Source: Billgrantia gudaonensis (lineage in GTDB: Bacteria > Pseudomonadota > Gammaproteobacteria > Pseudomonadales > Halomonadaceae). Taken from it: 49,363 nt of DNA. Below the pieces are notes generated by a model, which was not told the origin of the DNA, ran no database searches, and was given only the letters and a program-made list of their open reading frames with translations. Below, one piece after another: positions 30,530-39,200 of the stretch; position 1 is the stretch's first letter; each line of letters opens with the position of its first letter. The position numbers and the translations under genes are program-made. The stretch is from NCBI RefSeq assembly GCF_900100195.1, contig NZ_FNES01000023.1, forward strand, positions 1-49,363. The letters run 5' to 3'.

Positions 30530-31605
30530 CCGCCACCGCCAGCAAACCCCGCATCCGCCTGCCGGCGGGCTATTCCGCGCCGGCCGCGGCGAAGGCCTCG
30601 CCGCCCCGGGCCGAGGCCTTCGGCTTCGGCGATCCCGAGCCGGTGACCAGCATGCGCGACATGCTCTACGAGGGGCTGTGGCTGTCGGCGAACGAGTGGT
30701 ACGAGCCGCCGGTGCCGCTGCCGATCCTGGCCAAGTCGTACCGGGCCACGGCGCATCACGGCTCGGCGCTCCAAGTGAAGCGCAACATCCTGCTGCGCAC
30801 CTTCCAGCCGCACCCGCTGCTCGGCCGGCGGACCTTCTCGGCGCTGGCCTTGGATTACCTGGTGTTCGGCAACGCCTACCTCGAAGAGGTGCGGGGCCGG
30901 CTGGGCAAGCGCCTGGCGTTCCGCCATCTCGCCGCCAAGTACATGCGGCGCGGGGGCAAGCACGCCGACCGTTACTGGTGGGTGCCCAACTACCTCGACC
31001 GTACCGAGCTGCCGAAGGGCAGGGTGGTGCACCTCCTGGAGCCGGACATCGACCAGGGCATCTATGGCGTGCCGGACTACCTGGGCAGCCTGCAGTCCGC
31101 CTGGCTCAACGAGAACGCCACCCTGTTCCGCCGGCGCTACTATCTGAACGGCAGCCACGCCGGCTTCGTGATGTACGTCAGCGACGCCGCGCACGACTCC
31201 CAGGACATCGATGCCATGCGCCAGGCGCTCAAGGAGTCGAAGGGGGTGGGCAACTTCCGCAACCTCTTCCTGTACAGCCCCGGGGGCAAGAAGGACGGCG
31301 TGCAGATCATCCCCATCTCCGAGGTCGCGGCGAAGGACGAGTTCTGGAACATCAAGAACATCACCCGCGACGACCAGCTCGCCGGCCACCGGATCCCCCC
31401 GCAACTGATGGGCATCATCCCGCAGAACACCGGCGGCTTCGGCGACGTGGAGAAGGCCGCTCGGGTGTTCGTCGCCAACGAGCTCGAGCCCCTCCAGGCC
31501 ACGATGATGGAGATCAACGAGTGGGCCGGCGAAGAGATCGTGCGCTTCCGCCCCTACTCCCTCGAGGGCGACGCCGGCGGGCCGCGGCTAGACCCGACCA
31601 AATAG
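30526..31605 (+). CDS. Q: P2 gpQ-like portal protein
   Basis: A 359-residue portal vertex protein through which DNA enters the head. Family blocks are FGDPEPVTSMRDMLYEGLWLSANEWYEPPV, LDYLVFGNAYLEEVRGRLGK, YYLNGSHAGFVMYVSDAAHD and RIPPQLMGIIPQNTGGFGDVEKAARVFVANELEPLQ. ATG 30526 overlaps the P stop. It is the last recognisable phage gene. In P2 the early region and integrase would follow on this side but are replaced here by the conjugative element. Confidence 0.96.
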   Translation: MTATASKPRIRLPAGYSAPAAAKASPPRAEAFGFGDPEPVTSMRDMLYEGLWLSANEWYEPPVPLPILAKSYRATAHHGSALQVKRNILLRTFQPHPLLGRRTFSALALDYLVFGNAYLEEVRGRLGKRLAFRHLAAKYMRRGGKHADRYWWVPNYLDRTELPKGRVVHLLEPDIDQGIYGVPDYLGSLQSAWLNENATLFRRRYYLNGSHAGFVMYVSDAAHDSQDIDAMRQALKESKGVGNFRNLFLYSPGGKKDGVQIIPISEVAAKDEFWNIKNITRDDQLAGHRIPPQLMGIIPQNTGGFGDVEKAARVFVANELEPLQATMMEINEWAGEEIVRFRPYSLEGDAGGPRLDPTK

Positions 31606-31643
31606 CACTGCCGAACGCCCCGGCCAGCCAGGACCTCATCACC

Positions 31644-31669
31644 AGGCCGCCCGACCGGGCGGCCTTTTC
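31644..31669 (+). terminator. intrinsic terminator after the P-Q operon
   Basis: A nine-base-pair perfect stem (AGGCCGCCC / GGGCGGCCT) with a four-base loop, followed by TTTTCG, 39 bases after the portal stop. Confidence 0.85.
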
Positions 31670-32141
31670 GTTTCGACCGCGTGGAAAACTTGGCCGAGAC
31701 GCATTCGCTCGTCGTAGTGCATTCATCGCTCTGTGCGCTCGCCTGCCGGCCGCTGTCGCTCGGCCGATCCATCATGCGGCTCGAGCCGCGAACGCGCCGC
31801 AGGCTGCCAGCCTGGCCCCTCCCCACCCCGGCAGCGCCCCGCCGCGCGCCGTCGACACCCCGCCCCGCCTGCGCGCTAAACGTGCCGGTTTTTATGCACT
31901 CATGCGTCCCGGCATCAGGCCGCGCCGATGCTGGGCTCCGGAGGGGTAACAGGGTTGGGCCGGCTTATGCGGATCTATGCGCTTTTCGGCACTACTTATG
32001 CACAGCCGGTCGATGTGGCATGATGAGCGCAGAGATGGCGTAGGTCTGGCTCATAACTTGTTGATTCGTTTGGCTTGCTTCCGTCGGCTTGCGTAGAGAT
32101 AGAATACGTAACGCACTGATTTTCCCGCTTAGTGTTGAGAT
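31670..32141. other. non-coding junction between prophage and conjugative element
   Basis: No convincing gene lies here. The first 250 bases are very G+C-rich and could hold the phage cos site, which in P2 lies beyond Q, but no cos sequence is recognised. From about 32040 the composition changes to A+T-richer sequence leading into the att fragment. Confidence 0.5.
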
Positions 32142-32186
32142 CTTGTAATCAGTAGGTCCCGGGTTCGACTCCTGGTGCCGGCACCA
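32142..32186 (+). repeat. 3' fragment of tRNA-Thr(TGT), probable att site of the conjugative element
   Basis: From the anticodon loop onward (CTTGTAATCAGTAGGTC), the 45 bases read as the second half of a tRNA-Thr with anticodon TGT: variable region, T-arm GGGTTCGACTCC, acceptor strand TGCCGGC, discriminator A and CCA. The upstream bases do not form the D-arm or the 5' acceptor strand, so it is not a functional tRNA. Integrative elements of this class recombine at tRNA 3' ends and leave such a copy at the far border. ParA, normally at one end of this class, starts about 140 bases further on. Confidence 0.85.
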
Positions 32187-32242
32187 TCTCAAGCAGTGCA
32201 AAATCAGCTACTTACGAGCAAGAGTGGAATCCCCACCTGGCG

Positions 32243-32259
32243 TGTCAGTAGACCTGACA
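32243..32259. promoter_or_regulatory. palindrome upstream of parA
   Basis: TGTCAG, five bases, CTGACA, 66 bases before the parA start and preceded by no gene. A good ribosome site (GAGGTGAGG) follows just before ATG 32325. The palindrome is a candidate operator or att-adjacent recombinase site. Confidence 0.4.
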
Positions 32260-32324
32260 GCTTCGTGAAATAGAGACAGATCATCAGCCTCACACTTGTT
32301 TCCATCTGGAACCGAGGTGAGGTT

Positions 32325-33191
32325 ATGCGCGTTGTATCTGTTATTTCGACCAAGGGCGGGGTCGGCAAGACCACCGTCACTGCCAATCTGGGCGGCCTCC
32401 TGGCCGATGCGGGCCTCAGGGTCCTGTTCATTGATCTGGACAGCCAGCCGACCCTCTCCAGCTACTACCCCCTTCGCACCGAAGCCCCTGGCGGCACCTA
32501 TGAGCTGATCGCGCTCAGCGACACGGCGCCCGATCGCGTCATATCGCAGACGGCCCATCCCAATCTGGATGTGGTGATCTCCAACGATCACGCCGGCCAG
32601 CTCCCTCAGTTGCTGCTCAATGCCCCGGACGGCCGCTTCCGGCTTGCCCAGCTGCTCTCCAACCTGTCGGACTATGACCTAATCCTGATCGACACCCAGG
32701 GGGCGCGCTCCATCACCCTGGAGATGGCGGTCCTCGCCTCCGATTACGCTCTCTCTCCCATCACCCCCGAGCTGCTCTCAGCCCGTGAGTTCGTGCGCGG
32801 CACCGTTGGCCTGCTGCGCGACCTTGAGGCGCTTAGCCAGTTCACGCACCTCTCTGTTCCCCCCGTTTCCGTACTCGTGAACCGCCTGGATGAAACCGCC
32901 GATGCGCGGGGCATCCACCAGACCCTGGCAGAGATGTTCGCTGCCGGCGAGCAGGGCGTCACCGTCATGCAGAGCACCATCCGCGCCGGTGTCGCCTTCC
33001 GACAGGCGGCCAGCGCCGGACTGCCGGCTCACCAGTTCGAGCCGCGCAAGCCTGCCGGCCGCAAGTCTCCTTCTGCTGCCGACCAGGTCAAGGCGATGGC
33101 CCGTGAGCTCAACCCCGAGTGGCAGCCGCTGATCGACGCCATGGTCAGTACCACCGCCATGCAGGGAGGCTGCCACGATGAGTGTCATTGA
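32325..33191 (+). CDS. parA: ParA-family partition ATPase (PFGI-1-class ICE)
   Basis: A 288-residue Soj/ParA protein. The deviant Walker A KGGVGKTT (residues 10-17), the switch motif FIDLDSQPTLS (34-44) and the Walker B-like DLILIDTQGA (about 117-126) are present. It segregates or stabilises the excised, replicating form of the element together with the ParB encoded 2 kb downstream. In PFGI-1, PAPI-1 and ICEHin1056 it is likewise the terminal gene. Its last 14 bases overlap dnaB, so the operon is tightly coupled. Confidence 0.95.
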   Translation: MRVVSVISTKGGVGKTTVTANLGGLLADAGLRVLFIDLDSQPTLSSYYPLRTEAPGGTYELIALSDTAPDRVISQTAHPNLDVVISNDHAGQLPQLLLNAPDGRFRLAQLLSNLSDYDLILIDTQGARSITLEMAVLASDYALSPITPELLSAREFVRGTVGLLRDLEALSQFTHLSVPPVSVLVNRLDETADARGIHQTLAEMFAAGEQGVTVMQSTIRAGVAFRQAASAGLPAHQFEPRKPAGRKSPSAADQVKAMARELNPEWQPLIDAMVSTTAMQGGCHDECH

Positions 33192-34581
33192 GAACCTGGT
33201 CGAGCTCCGGGTGGCCGAGGAGCGCCCGGAAGCCGGCTATCTGCCGCCGCACAGCCTGGAGGCGGAGCAGTCGGTGCTGGGCGGTCTCTTGCTGGATAAC
33301 GCCATGTGGGACGAGGTCGCCGACCGCCTGGCGCCGGCGATGTTCTACCAGCAGGGCCATCGCCTGGTGTTTCAGGCGATCAAGGCGCTGGCCGAGCGCG
33401 ACCAGCCGATGGATGTGGTGACCGTCTCCGAAGCACTGGAGGAAGCCCACCAGCTGGAGCAGGCGGGAGGGCTCGCTTTCCTGGCCGAGCTGGCTCGCAA
33501 TACGCCCAGCGCGGCCAATGTGGCGGCCTATGCCGAGATCGTGAAGGACCGCCATGCACTGCGGCAGCTGATCCACACCTGCTTCACGCTGAACCAGCAG
33601 GCCCTGAACGCCCAGGGCCGCACGGCCGCCGAGCTGATCGAGGAGGCCGAGCAGAAGCTCTTCGCCCTGACGGAGGAACGCCACGACCGGCTGAGCTCCA
33701 TGAAGGAGATGCTGGGGGAGGCCATCAACGTCATCGATCAGGCCTTCAATGCACAGGGTGGGGTGACAGGGGTCCCGAGTGGCCTGAGCGAGCTGGACGC
33801 CATGACCGCGGGCTGGCAGCCCGGAGACCTCATCATCCTGGCCGGCCGCCCCTCCATGGGCAAGACCGCCATGGGGCTCGGCTTCGCGGAGCATGCCCTG
33901 ACGGCAGAGGAGGCTACCGGTCCGGTCTTTATCTTCTCCCTGGAGATGCCCGAGTCGCAGCTGATGCTGCGGCTGATCGCCAGCCTGGGCAATGTCTCCC
34001 TGCAGAAGCTGCGCACCGGAAAGATGGAAGACGAGGATTGGCCCAAGGTAACCGCCGCGGTCAGTCGACTCACCCAGCTGGATGGGAAGCTCTTGATCGA
34101 TGATGCCTCGGGCATCACCGCTTCCAGCCTGAAGGCCCGCGCTCGCCGCATGACCCGCCACTTCGGCCGCCCCTCCATGATCCTGGTGGACTACCTGCAG
34201 CTGCTGCAGGAGCCGGGCAGCGAGAACCGCACCCTCGAGGTGGGCAAGGTCAGCCGCATCCTCAAGGAGACCGCCAAGGAGTTGCGCACCCCAGTGATTG
34301 CGCTGTCGCAGCTCAACCGCTCCCTGGAGACCCGTCCCAACAAGCGCCCCTGCATGGCTGATCTGCGCGACAGCGGCGCGCTGGAACAGGATGCCGACCT
34401 CATCGCCTTCATCTACCGCGACGAGGTCTATCACCCCGATAACGAAGATAGCCACGGCCTGGCCGAGCTGATTCTGGGCAAGCAGCGCAATGGGCCCACC
34501 GGCACCGTGCACCTGGCGTTCCAGGGAGCGTCGGCGCGCTTCAAGCCGTTGGCCTGGCAGCATCAGGAGGTGACCCCATGA
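33178..34581 (+). CDS. dnaB: DnaB-family replicative helicase
   Basis: A 467-residue hexameric helicase. The N-terminal DnaB domain (PPHSLEAEQSVLGGLLLDNAMWDEV, about 20-44) is followed by the RecA-like core, with Walker A AGRPSMGKTAMG (about 222-233), Walker B SMILVDYLQLL (about 336-346) and the SQLNRSLETRPNKRP block. It gives the element its own replication helicase for maintenance after excision. The stop overlaps the next gene by four bases. It is closer in length to chromosomal DnaB than to phage primase-helicases. Confidence 0.96.
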   Translation: MSVIENLVELRVAEERPEAGYLPPHSLEAEQSVLGGLLLDNAMWDEVADRLAPAMFYQQGHRLVFQAIKALAERDQPMDVVTVSEALEEAHQLEQAGGLAFLAELARNTPSAANVAAYAEIVKDRHALRQLIHTCFTLNQQALNAQGRTAAELIEEAEQKLFALTEERHDRLSSMKEMLGEAINVIDQAFNAQGGVTGVPSGLSELDAMTAGWQPGDLIILAGRPSMGKTAMGLGFAEHALTAEEATGPVFIFSLEMPESQLMLRLIASLGNVSLQKLRTGKMEDEDWPKVTAAVSRLTQLDGKLLIDDASGITASSLKARARRMTRHFGRPSMILVDYLQLLQEPGSENRTLEVGKVSRILKETAKELRTPVIALSQLNRSLETRPNKRPCMADLRDSGALEQDADLIAFIYRDEVYHPDNEDSHGLAELILGKQRNGPTGTVHLAFQGASARFKPLAWQHQEVTP

Positions 34582-34958
34582 GCCAGTATCGCGTGCGCAC
34601 ACCCGAGCCCCCCTCCCGACTTTCAAAGGCGCTGGCTCAGGTCATGAACGAGACTCGCCAGCGTCAGCTTGAGGCTGAGCAGCAGGGGCTCTCATCCCTC
34701 GAGCATCTGATCCGTGTGGCACAGGGCCACAGCGGCCAGTCCCACCACCTGCGCCGTCTCCTCCTCGCGCTCTACAACGGCTACCGCTGGCCCTTCGAGA
34801 TGCAGCGGCTGCGAGGGCTCGACGCGTCGCTACAAGCGGATGCTCTCGCGGTGATCCAGATGGCCACCTATAGCGGCCACGAGATCCACACCTTCATCGA
34901 GGGTGGTGATGCCTTGCTGACACGCTTCTGGGAGATCGAGGAGGCCAACGATGAGTAA
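34578..34958 (+). CDS. ICE-conserved hypothetical protein (DUF7673-like)
   Basis: A 126-residue protein coupled to dnaB by a four-base overlap. The segment GLSSLEHLIRVAQGHSGQSHHLRRLLLALYNGYRWPFEMQRLRGLD (about 37-82) and the later HEIHTFIEGGDALLTRFWE resemble DUF7673 proteins, which are common on plasmids and conjugative elements and have no known role. The product appears soluble and helical. The assignment is from memory of the motif and is moderate. Confidence 0.65.
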   Translation: MSQYRVRTPEPPSRLSKALAQVMNETRQRQLEAEQQGLSSLEHLIRVAQGHSGQSHHLRRLLLALYNGYRWPFEMQRLRGLDASLQADALAVIQMATYSGHEIHTFIEGGDALLTRFWEIEEANDE

Positions 34959-35187
34959 GTCGCTGTCGGCAGCACGAGGGTGCAAGGGGATGCAGCGCCT
35001 GGTGCGCTATGCCGCCACCCGGGGGTGGGAGGTGCAGCGAACCAGCGGCGGGCACCTGAGGTTCAGTAAGCCCGGCTGTGCGCCGGTCTTCACCTCATTC
35101 ACCACCAAGGACCGCCGCGCCGAGCTCAATGCACGCGCCCAGCTGCGCCGCGCGGAGTGGCAGCAGAGGTTCCGCCATGACGAGTGA
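34951..35187 (+). CDS. HicA-like double-stranded-RNA-binding-fold protein
   Basis: A 78-residue protein. RGWEVQRTSGGHLRFSKPGCAPVFTSFTTKDRRAELNARAQLRRAE has the HicA/YcfA layout: alpha-beta-beta-beta-alpha with the conserved GGH at the active site. HicA toxins cleave mRNA, but no HicB antitoxin gene follows, and the site sits in the middle of the replication operon. It may be a domesticated RNA-binding regulator of the element. It overlaps its upstream neighbour by eight bases. Confidence 0.75.
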   Translation: MSKSLSAARGCKGMQRLVRYAATRGWEVQRTSGGHLRFSKPGCAPVFTSFTTKDRRAELNARAQLRRAEWQQRFRHDE

Positions 35188-35266
35188 TGCCACTGTCATC
35201 AGCACCCAGGCGCCGCTAGCCGACGCTCTCTCTGCCCGCTTCGTCACCGAGGAATACCGCCGATGA
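35177..35266 (+). CDS. 29-codon coupling ORF before parB
   Basis: ATG 35177 lies inside the end of the HicA-like gene, and its TGA overlaps the ATG of parB (ATGA at 35263-35266). It therefore bridges an otherwise 75-base untranslated gap in an operon where every other junction overlaps. The predicted peptide has no recognised motif (MTSDATVISTQAPLADALSA and nine more residues). A chance frame is possible. Confidence 0.4.
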   Translation: MTSDATVISTQAPLADALSARFVTEEYRR

Positions 35267-37167
35267 AACGCCCGACCGACCAGCAGCTTCGCGAGCGCCT
35301 GATGCAGCCCGGCCCCAAGCGTCAGGGGCAGCCTGTGGATGCAGTGACTCCGCCCGATCAGGAGATGGCCGTCTGGGTCACCCTGGACGTGCTCAAGCCC
35401 TACGAGCACAACCCCCGGCAGGTCCAGAACCCCAAGTACGAGGAGATCAAGGCGTCGATCCGTGCCGCGGGCCTCAAGCACAAGCCCCCGGTCACCCAAC
35501 GGCCGGGCGAGAAGCACTACACCATCTGCGACGGTGGCAATACCCGCCTGCAGATCCTGCGCGAGCTCTATGAAGAGACCGGCGAGTCGCGCTTCCACGC
35601 CTTCTATGCCCTGTACCGACCCTGGCAGTCGGAAGTGAAGATGCTGACGGGACACCTCAGCGAGAACGACAACCGCGGCCAGCTGCTCTGGATCGAGCGC
35701 GCCAAGGGTGTGGTGGACGCCAGGGCAATGTATGAAGAGGCGAGCGGCAACACGCTCTCGCAGCGCGAGCTGGTCAAGCGCCTGGCCGAGGATGGCTACC
35801 AGGTCGCCCAGAGCCATATCAGCAGGATGCTCTATACCGTCGAGCACCTGCTGCCCACCCTGCCCAACAGCCTCTACAGCGGACTGGGCCGCTCTCAGGT
35901 CGAGAAGCTGATCAGCTACCGGGAAGCCTGCCGGCTGCTCTGGGAGCGCTGCACCGAGGAGGTCACTCCCGAGGGCTTTGGCGAGGCCTGGCACCAGACC
36001 ATGGCCTGGTTCGATGATGAGGGCCAGACCGAGATGAACTGGAGCATGGTGGTGGATCGGCTGTGCGGCATGCTGGCGGACCACACCGGCGTGCACTTCA
36101 ACGTCTGCGAGCTGACCCTCGATAACATCGTCACCTACCGCAAGCGACGCTGGGACCTGGAAGAGCATCAGGCCTTCGAGGCCCTGGATGTGGAGCTGCA
36201 GCAGATGCGCGACCCTGACGCCCAGCCGCCCTCGCTTTATCCGCCGTTGCCCGAGCCCGCCACGGGCGGCGCGCCGGTGGCGAAGGTGCCCGCTTCAGAT
36301 CCTGGCCGTGAACCTCAATCTCAGCCTCAACCCGCCCCCCAGGCCGAGCAGCTGCCATCGCCTCGGACCCTCAGCAGAGACGCGCCTACCGACGATGAGA
36401 GAGCAGAGAGCGCCGAGCTGCTTCGGCTACGTGAGCAGGTTGCCGCGCTGGAGCGCGAAAAGCAGCAGCTGAGCGAGTCACCGTCTCCCTCGGTGCCGGT
36501 ATTCAGCGAGTCGGCATCTGAGGCGGGTCCAGAGCCCATGGTTGCACCCGCAGAAGAGGAGGGTGACTGGCCAGAGGGCGCAGCGCGGACGGAGGCCGAG
36601 CGTGCTGCCCGCCTTGAAGGGCTGACCCAGTCCCGCTGGGAAGAGACTCCAGGGAAGCGCGGCTACCGTCACCATCTGGCCAGCGAGCTCGGCGTGCCCA
36701 GCTTCGACTTCGAGCAGCTGGCCCCCCTGGCAGCACCGGTGCTCTCCGGTGAGACCACCCCGCCCATTGCCGACGTCTGGTTTATCGAAGGCGTCGAGGA
36801 TGAGCCTCGCTCACTGCGTATTCGTATCCGGGAACTGGTGCAGGTCATCGCCCGCTGGGGCGGCTTCGGCGGCAGCGACGTGGTGATCGCCGACGATGAC
36901 GGCATCGGTTTCGACCTCAACCCGCTGCCCGAGGCGTCCGACCGCCGTGCCCGCTTCGCCTGGCAGGCGCTGGCCAGCCTGCGCGGCGAGCTCAATCCCG
37001 AGTACCCCGCCGATGCCACCCTGTGGGGAGCGCTGCTGGGCACCCATCGGGAAGAGGGCACTGAGAGTGCCTGGGACGATGCGGTACTGCTTCGTTTTTT
37101 CCGTCTGGTGCGGCTGATTCGCCGCCTTCGTGAACACCTGCAGGGACAACAGGAGGCCCAGTCATGA
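35263..37167 (+). CDS. parB: ParB-family protein of PFGI-1-class ICEs
   Basis: A 634-residue ParB, much longer than chromosomal ParB and typical of the TIGR03764 class. Residues about 40-130 contain the ParB/Srx N-terminal nuclease-like fold (LKPYEHNPRQVQNPKYEEIKASIRAAGLKHKPPVTQRPGEKHYTICDGGNTRLQIL) with the conserved GGNTR box. A central helix-turn-helix (SQRELVKRLAEDGYQVAQSHISRMLYTVEHLLP) follows. A long Pro/Glu/Ser-rich linker (about 315-430) precedes a conserved C-terminal domain. It probably binds a centromere site. The palindrome array at 39947-40357 is the obvious local candidate. Confidence 0.92.
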   Translation: MKRPTDQQLRERLMQPGPKRQGQPVDAVTPPDQEMAVWVTLDVLKPYEHNPRQVQNPKYEEIKASIRAAGLKHKPPVTQRPGEKHYTICDGGNTRLQILRELYEETGESRFHAFYALYRPWQSEVKMLTGHLSENDNRGQLLWIERAKGVVDARAMYEEASGNTLSQRELVKRLAEDGYQVAQSHISRMLYTVEHLLPTLPNSLYSGLGRSQVEKLISYREACRLLWERCTEEVTPEGFGEAWHQTMAWFDDEGQTEMNWSMVVDRLCGMLADHTGVHFNVCELTLDNIVTYRKRRWDLEEHQAFEALDVELQQMRDPDAQPPSLYPPLPEPATGGAPVAKVPASDPGREPQSQPQPAPQAEQLPSPRTLSRDAPTDDERAESAELLRLREQVAALEREKQQLSESPSPSVPVFSESASEAGPEPMVAPAEEEGDWPEGAARTEAERAARLEGLTQSRWEETPGKRGYRHHLASELGVPSFDFEQLAPLAAPVLSGETTPPIADVWFIEGVEDEPRSLRIRIRELVQVIARWGGFGGSDVVIADDDGIGFDLNPLPEASDRRARFAWQALASLRGELNPEYPADATLWGALLGTHREEGTESAWDDAVLLRFFRLVRLIRRLREHLQGQQEAQS

Positions 37168-37766
37168 GCTCTTCTTCCGCCAACCTGAATCAGGCGCTGC
37201 TCAGCCAGGTCATGGGGTTTCTTCGTGAGGGCAACATGCGTCGTGCGCTGGCTCTCGGCTTCAGTGAGGATGAGCTGCGTACCCTGCGGCGGCTGAGAGC
37301 GAGCGATATCGACTCGCTGGCCTGTGCAGGGCCAGTGGTAGCGCGTTTCTCGGTGGATCACGCCGCACTACGCGGCGTTCTGGCGCGCATCGATCGTGAC
37401 CAGGATCGCGAGACCCTGATCGATCGCTGCCTGAGGTTGGGGGCCAGCGTCAGCATGATGGGAGCGTTCTTCGGCCTGACCGGCAACGACTGCTCGACGC
37501 GCCGTCAGCTGCTGGGCATTGCACCGCGCCAGGGGCGGCTGGCGATGCCGTCGGAGCAGGCAGAGCATGATGCCTGGGAGCGCTGGCAGCATATCGCCCT
37601 GGACCCCAAGGCAACCGACGACCTGCAGGGCATGGTTACCCTCGCCGAGGAAACCGACATTCCGTTGGCGGTGGTGTGGCACCTGGTCAAGCAGTGGGTC
37701 GACCCCGGCCAGCCGCGCACGGCGCCACCGGCCGAAGAGTGGGCGTCACCTGAAGGAGAGCGGTGA
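37164..37766 (+). CDS. DUF2857-family ICE protein
   Basis: A 200-residue protein of the DUF2857 family, always found in this operon of PFGI-1-like elements. Motifs are LSQVMGFLREGNMRRALALGFSEDELRTLRRL and the later RLGASVSMMGAFFGLTGNDCSTRRQLLGI, which resembles a helix-turn-helix. It is coupled to both neighbours by four-base overlaps. A role in replication or regulation of the element is inferred from position only. Confidence 0.85.
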   Translation: MSSSSANLNQALLSQVMGFLREGNMRRALALGFSEDELRTLRRLRASDIDSLACAGPVVARFSVDHAALRGVLARIDRDQDRETLIDRCLRLGASVSMMGAFFGLTGNDCSTRRQLLGIAPRQGRLAMPSEQAEHDAWERWQHIALDPKATDDLQGMVTLAEETDIPLAVVWHLVKQWVDPGQPRTAPPAEEWASPEGER

Positions 37767-39088
37767 TGGTGCAGCTGCGCGATGCCACGCGGCAGGGGCT
37801 GGATCGCTTGATTGGCCAGGCGGCTTCCGAGATGACCCAGCGCCGGGGTGACCCACCGGCGCCTGCCGTTGAGAACGGCGAGGCCGCACATTCGGACCTT
37901 GATGGATTGCTGTTTTTCGGGAACCCCCATGAGACCGTGCCGCGGTCTCTGCTGCTGGATCCGCGCCTCGGGCACGTCGACAAGCTTGGCTGGCAGATGA
38001 TGCGCATGCTGGTCAATCCGGACCGAACCACCGCGGTGCCGACCTACGACGAACTGCAGCCCTTGCTGCGGGGGGCGCCGGGCCAGAAGGCGTCGAGGGC
38101 CACGGTCGCCCGCGTTATCGCTGTGCTTCGTCTGACCCGCTGGGTCAGTCTCGGTCACCGGGCGCGCAACGCGCAGAACGGCCGCATTATCGGCAACGTC
38201 TATATCTTGCACGACGAGCCGCTCTCGCCCGCAGAAGCTTCGGTGCTGGATGCAGACTACGTGGAGTACGTGTGTCGTTGCCTGGATCATCAGAACAAGG
38301 TGGTTAAGGCCGTCGCTACCATGGTGCTCGAGGAGCTCCAGGAAGCCGGGGCCCTGCATGAGCTGCCGACGCGTCTCGATACCATGGCCTCTCGGTCCAG
38401 GCAGGCCCAGCGCCGGTCGCCTGCCAGGTATGATTCTGCCCAGTTCTCCGCCGCGATTGAGCAGAAGAACCAGGGCAAAAACCAGGGCAGGCAGCCGAGT
38501 TCTCAGCGAGAACCCGGCCGAGTGAGCCGAGAGAACTGCCCTGGTTTCCAGAGAGAACTAAGTATGGAATCAAAGGCTTACCGGGCTGTCGAGGCGGTTC
38601 TCGATGAAAACTCGGGCAGTTCTTCCCGTACAGTACGTACTTCACACTGTGTAAAACCTACAGGTAACCCAGCCGTGAACCTGCACTGGCCGGCATGTCT
38701 CGCGATGGATGAGAGCGAGCGTCAGGCCACTCAGCTCCTCATGGCGGACCTGGCCGGAGACACCCAGCAGGCGATTCTCGACGAAGCGGCAGGGCGCATG
38801 AGCGGTGGCTCGGTGCGAAACCCCAAGGGCTTCCTGCGAGGGCTGGTCAAGCGAGCCATCGGCGGCGAGTTCGTGGCGACCGGCTATGCCCAGGCTCAGG
38901 CGGAGCGTCGGGCGGGAAGGGCACCACAGGGGATTCCCCCTGCCACCAAGCGGCCGGCAGCTCGAAGCGTGTCACCGTCCTCTTACCAGACAGCGGAGCC
39001 GTCGAGTGCCGAGCCGAGTACCACCTCGCCCGAGGTAGCCCAAGCAGCCCGAGAGCAGTGTCTGCGCTCGCTGGGTTTGTGGCCATAA
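37763..39088 (+). CDS. STY4528-family pathogenicity-island replication-type protein
   Basis: A 441-residue protein. The N-terminal half is conserved in STY4528 proteins of SPI-7-like islands: LFFGNPHETVPRSLLLDPRLGHVDKLGWQMMRM, then a winged-helix-like RATVARVIAVLRLTRWVSLGHRARN (about 112-136) as in RepA-type initiators. The middle (about 220-310) is low-complexity and Ser/Gln/Asn-rich. The C-terminal part (VRNPKGFLRGLVKRAIGGEFVATGYAQAQAERRAG) looks like the end of a replication protein. A role as element replication initiator is plausible but unproven. Confidence 0.8.
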   Translation: MMVQLRDATRQGLDRLIGQAASEMTQRRGDPPAPAVENGEAAHSDLDGLLFFGNPHETVPRSLLLDPRLGHVDKLGWQMMRMLVNPDRTTAVPTYDELQPLLRGAPGQKASRATVARVIAVLRLTRWVSLGHRARNAQNGRIIGNVYILHDEPLSPAEASVLDADYVEYVCRCLDHQNKVVKAVATMVLEELQEAGALHELPTRLDTMASRSRQAQRRSPARYDSAQFSAAIEQKNQGKNQGRQPSSQREPGRVSRENCPGFQRELSMESKAYRAVEAVLDENSGSSSRTVRTSHCVKPTGNPAVNLHWPACLAMDESERQATQLLMADLAGDTQQAILDEAAGRMSGGSVRNPKGFLRGLVKRAIGGEFVATGYAQAQAERRAGRAPQGIPPATKRPAARSVSPSSYQTAEPSSAEPSTTSPEVAQAAREQCLRSLGLWP

Positions 39089-39200
39089 GGCGGGGAAAAC
39101 CCACTCAGCGGCCATTAACGATTCCCCTGTCTTGCCCACCTCAACTGATTGACAGTGCCTGCCGTACCGCGGACACACATCAGCATGAGGGCAACGCGAC

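Noticed and set aside
31700..32000. Phage cos site
   Set aside because: Its position would fit P2, but I cannot recognise a cos sequence by eye, so it is not listed as a feature.
32100..32186. Complete tRNA-Thr gene
   Set aside because: Bases upstream of 32142 do not form the D-arm or the 5' acceptor strand, so only the 3' half is present.
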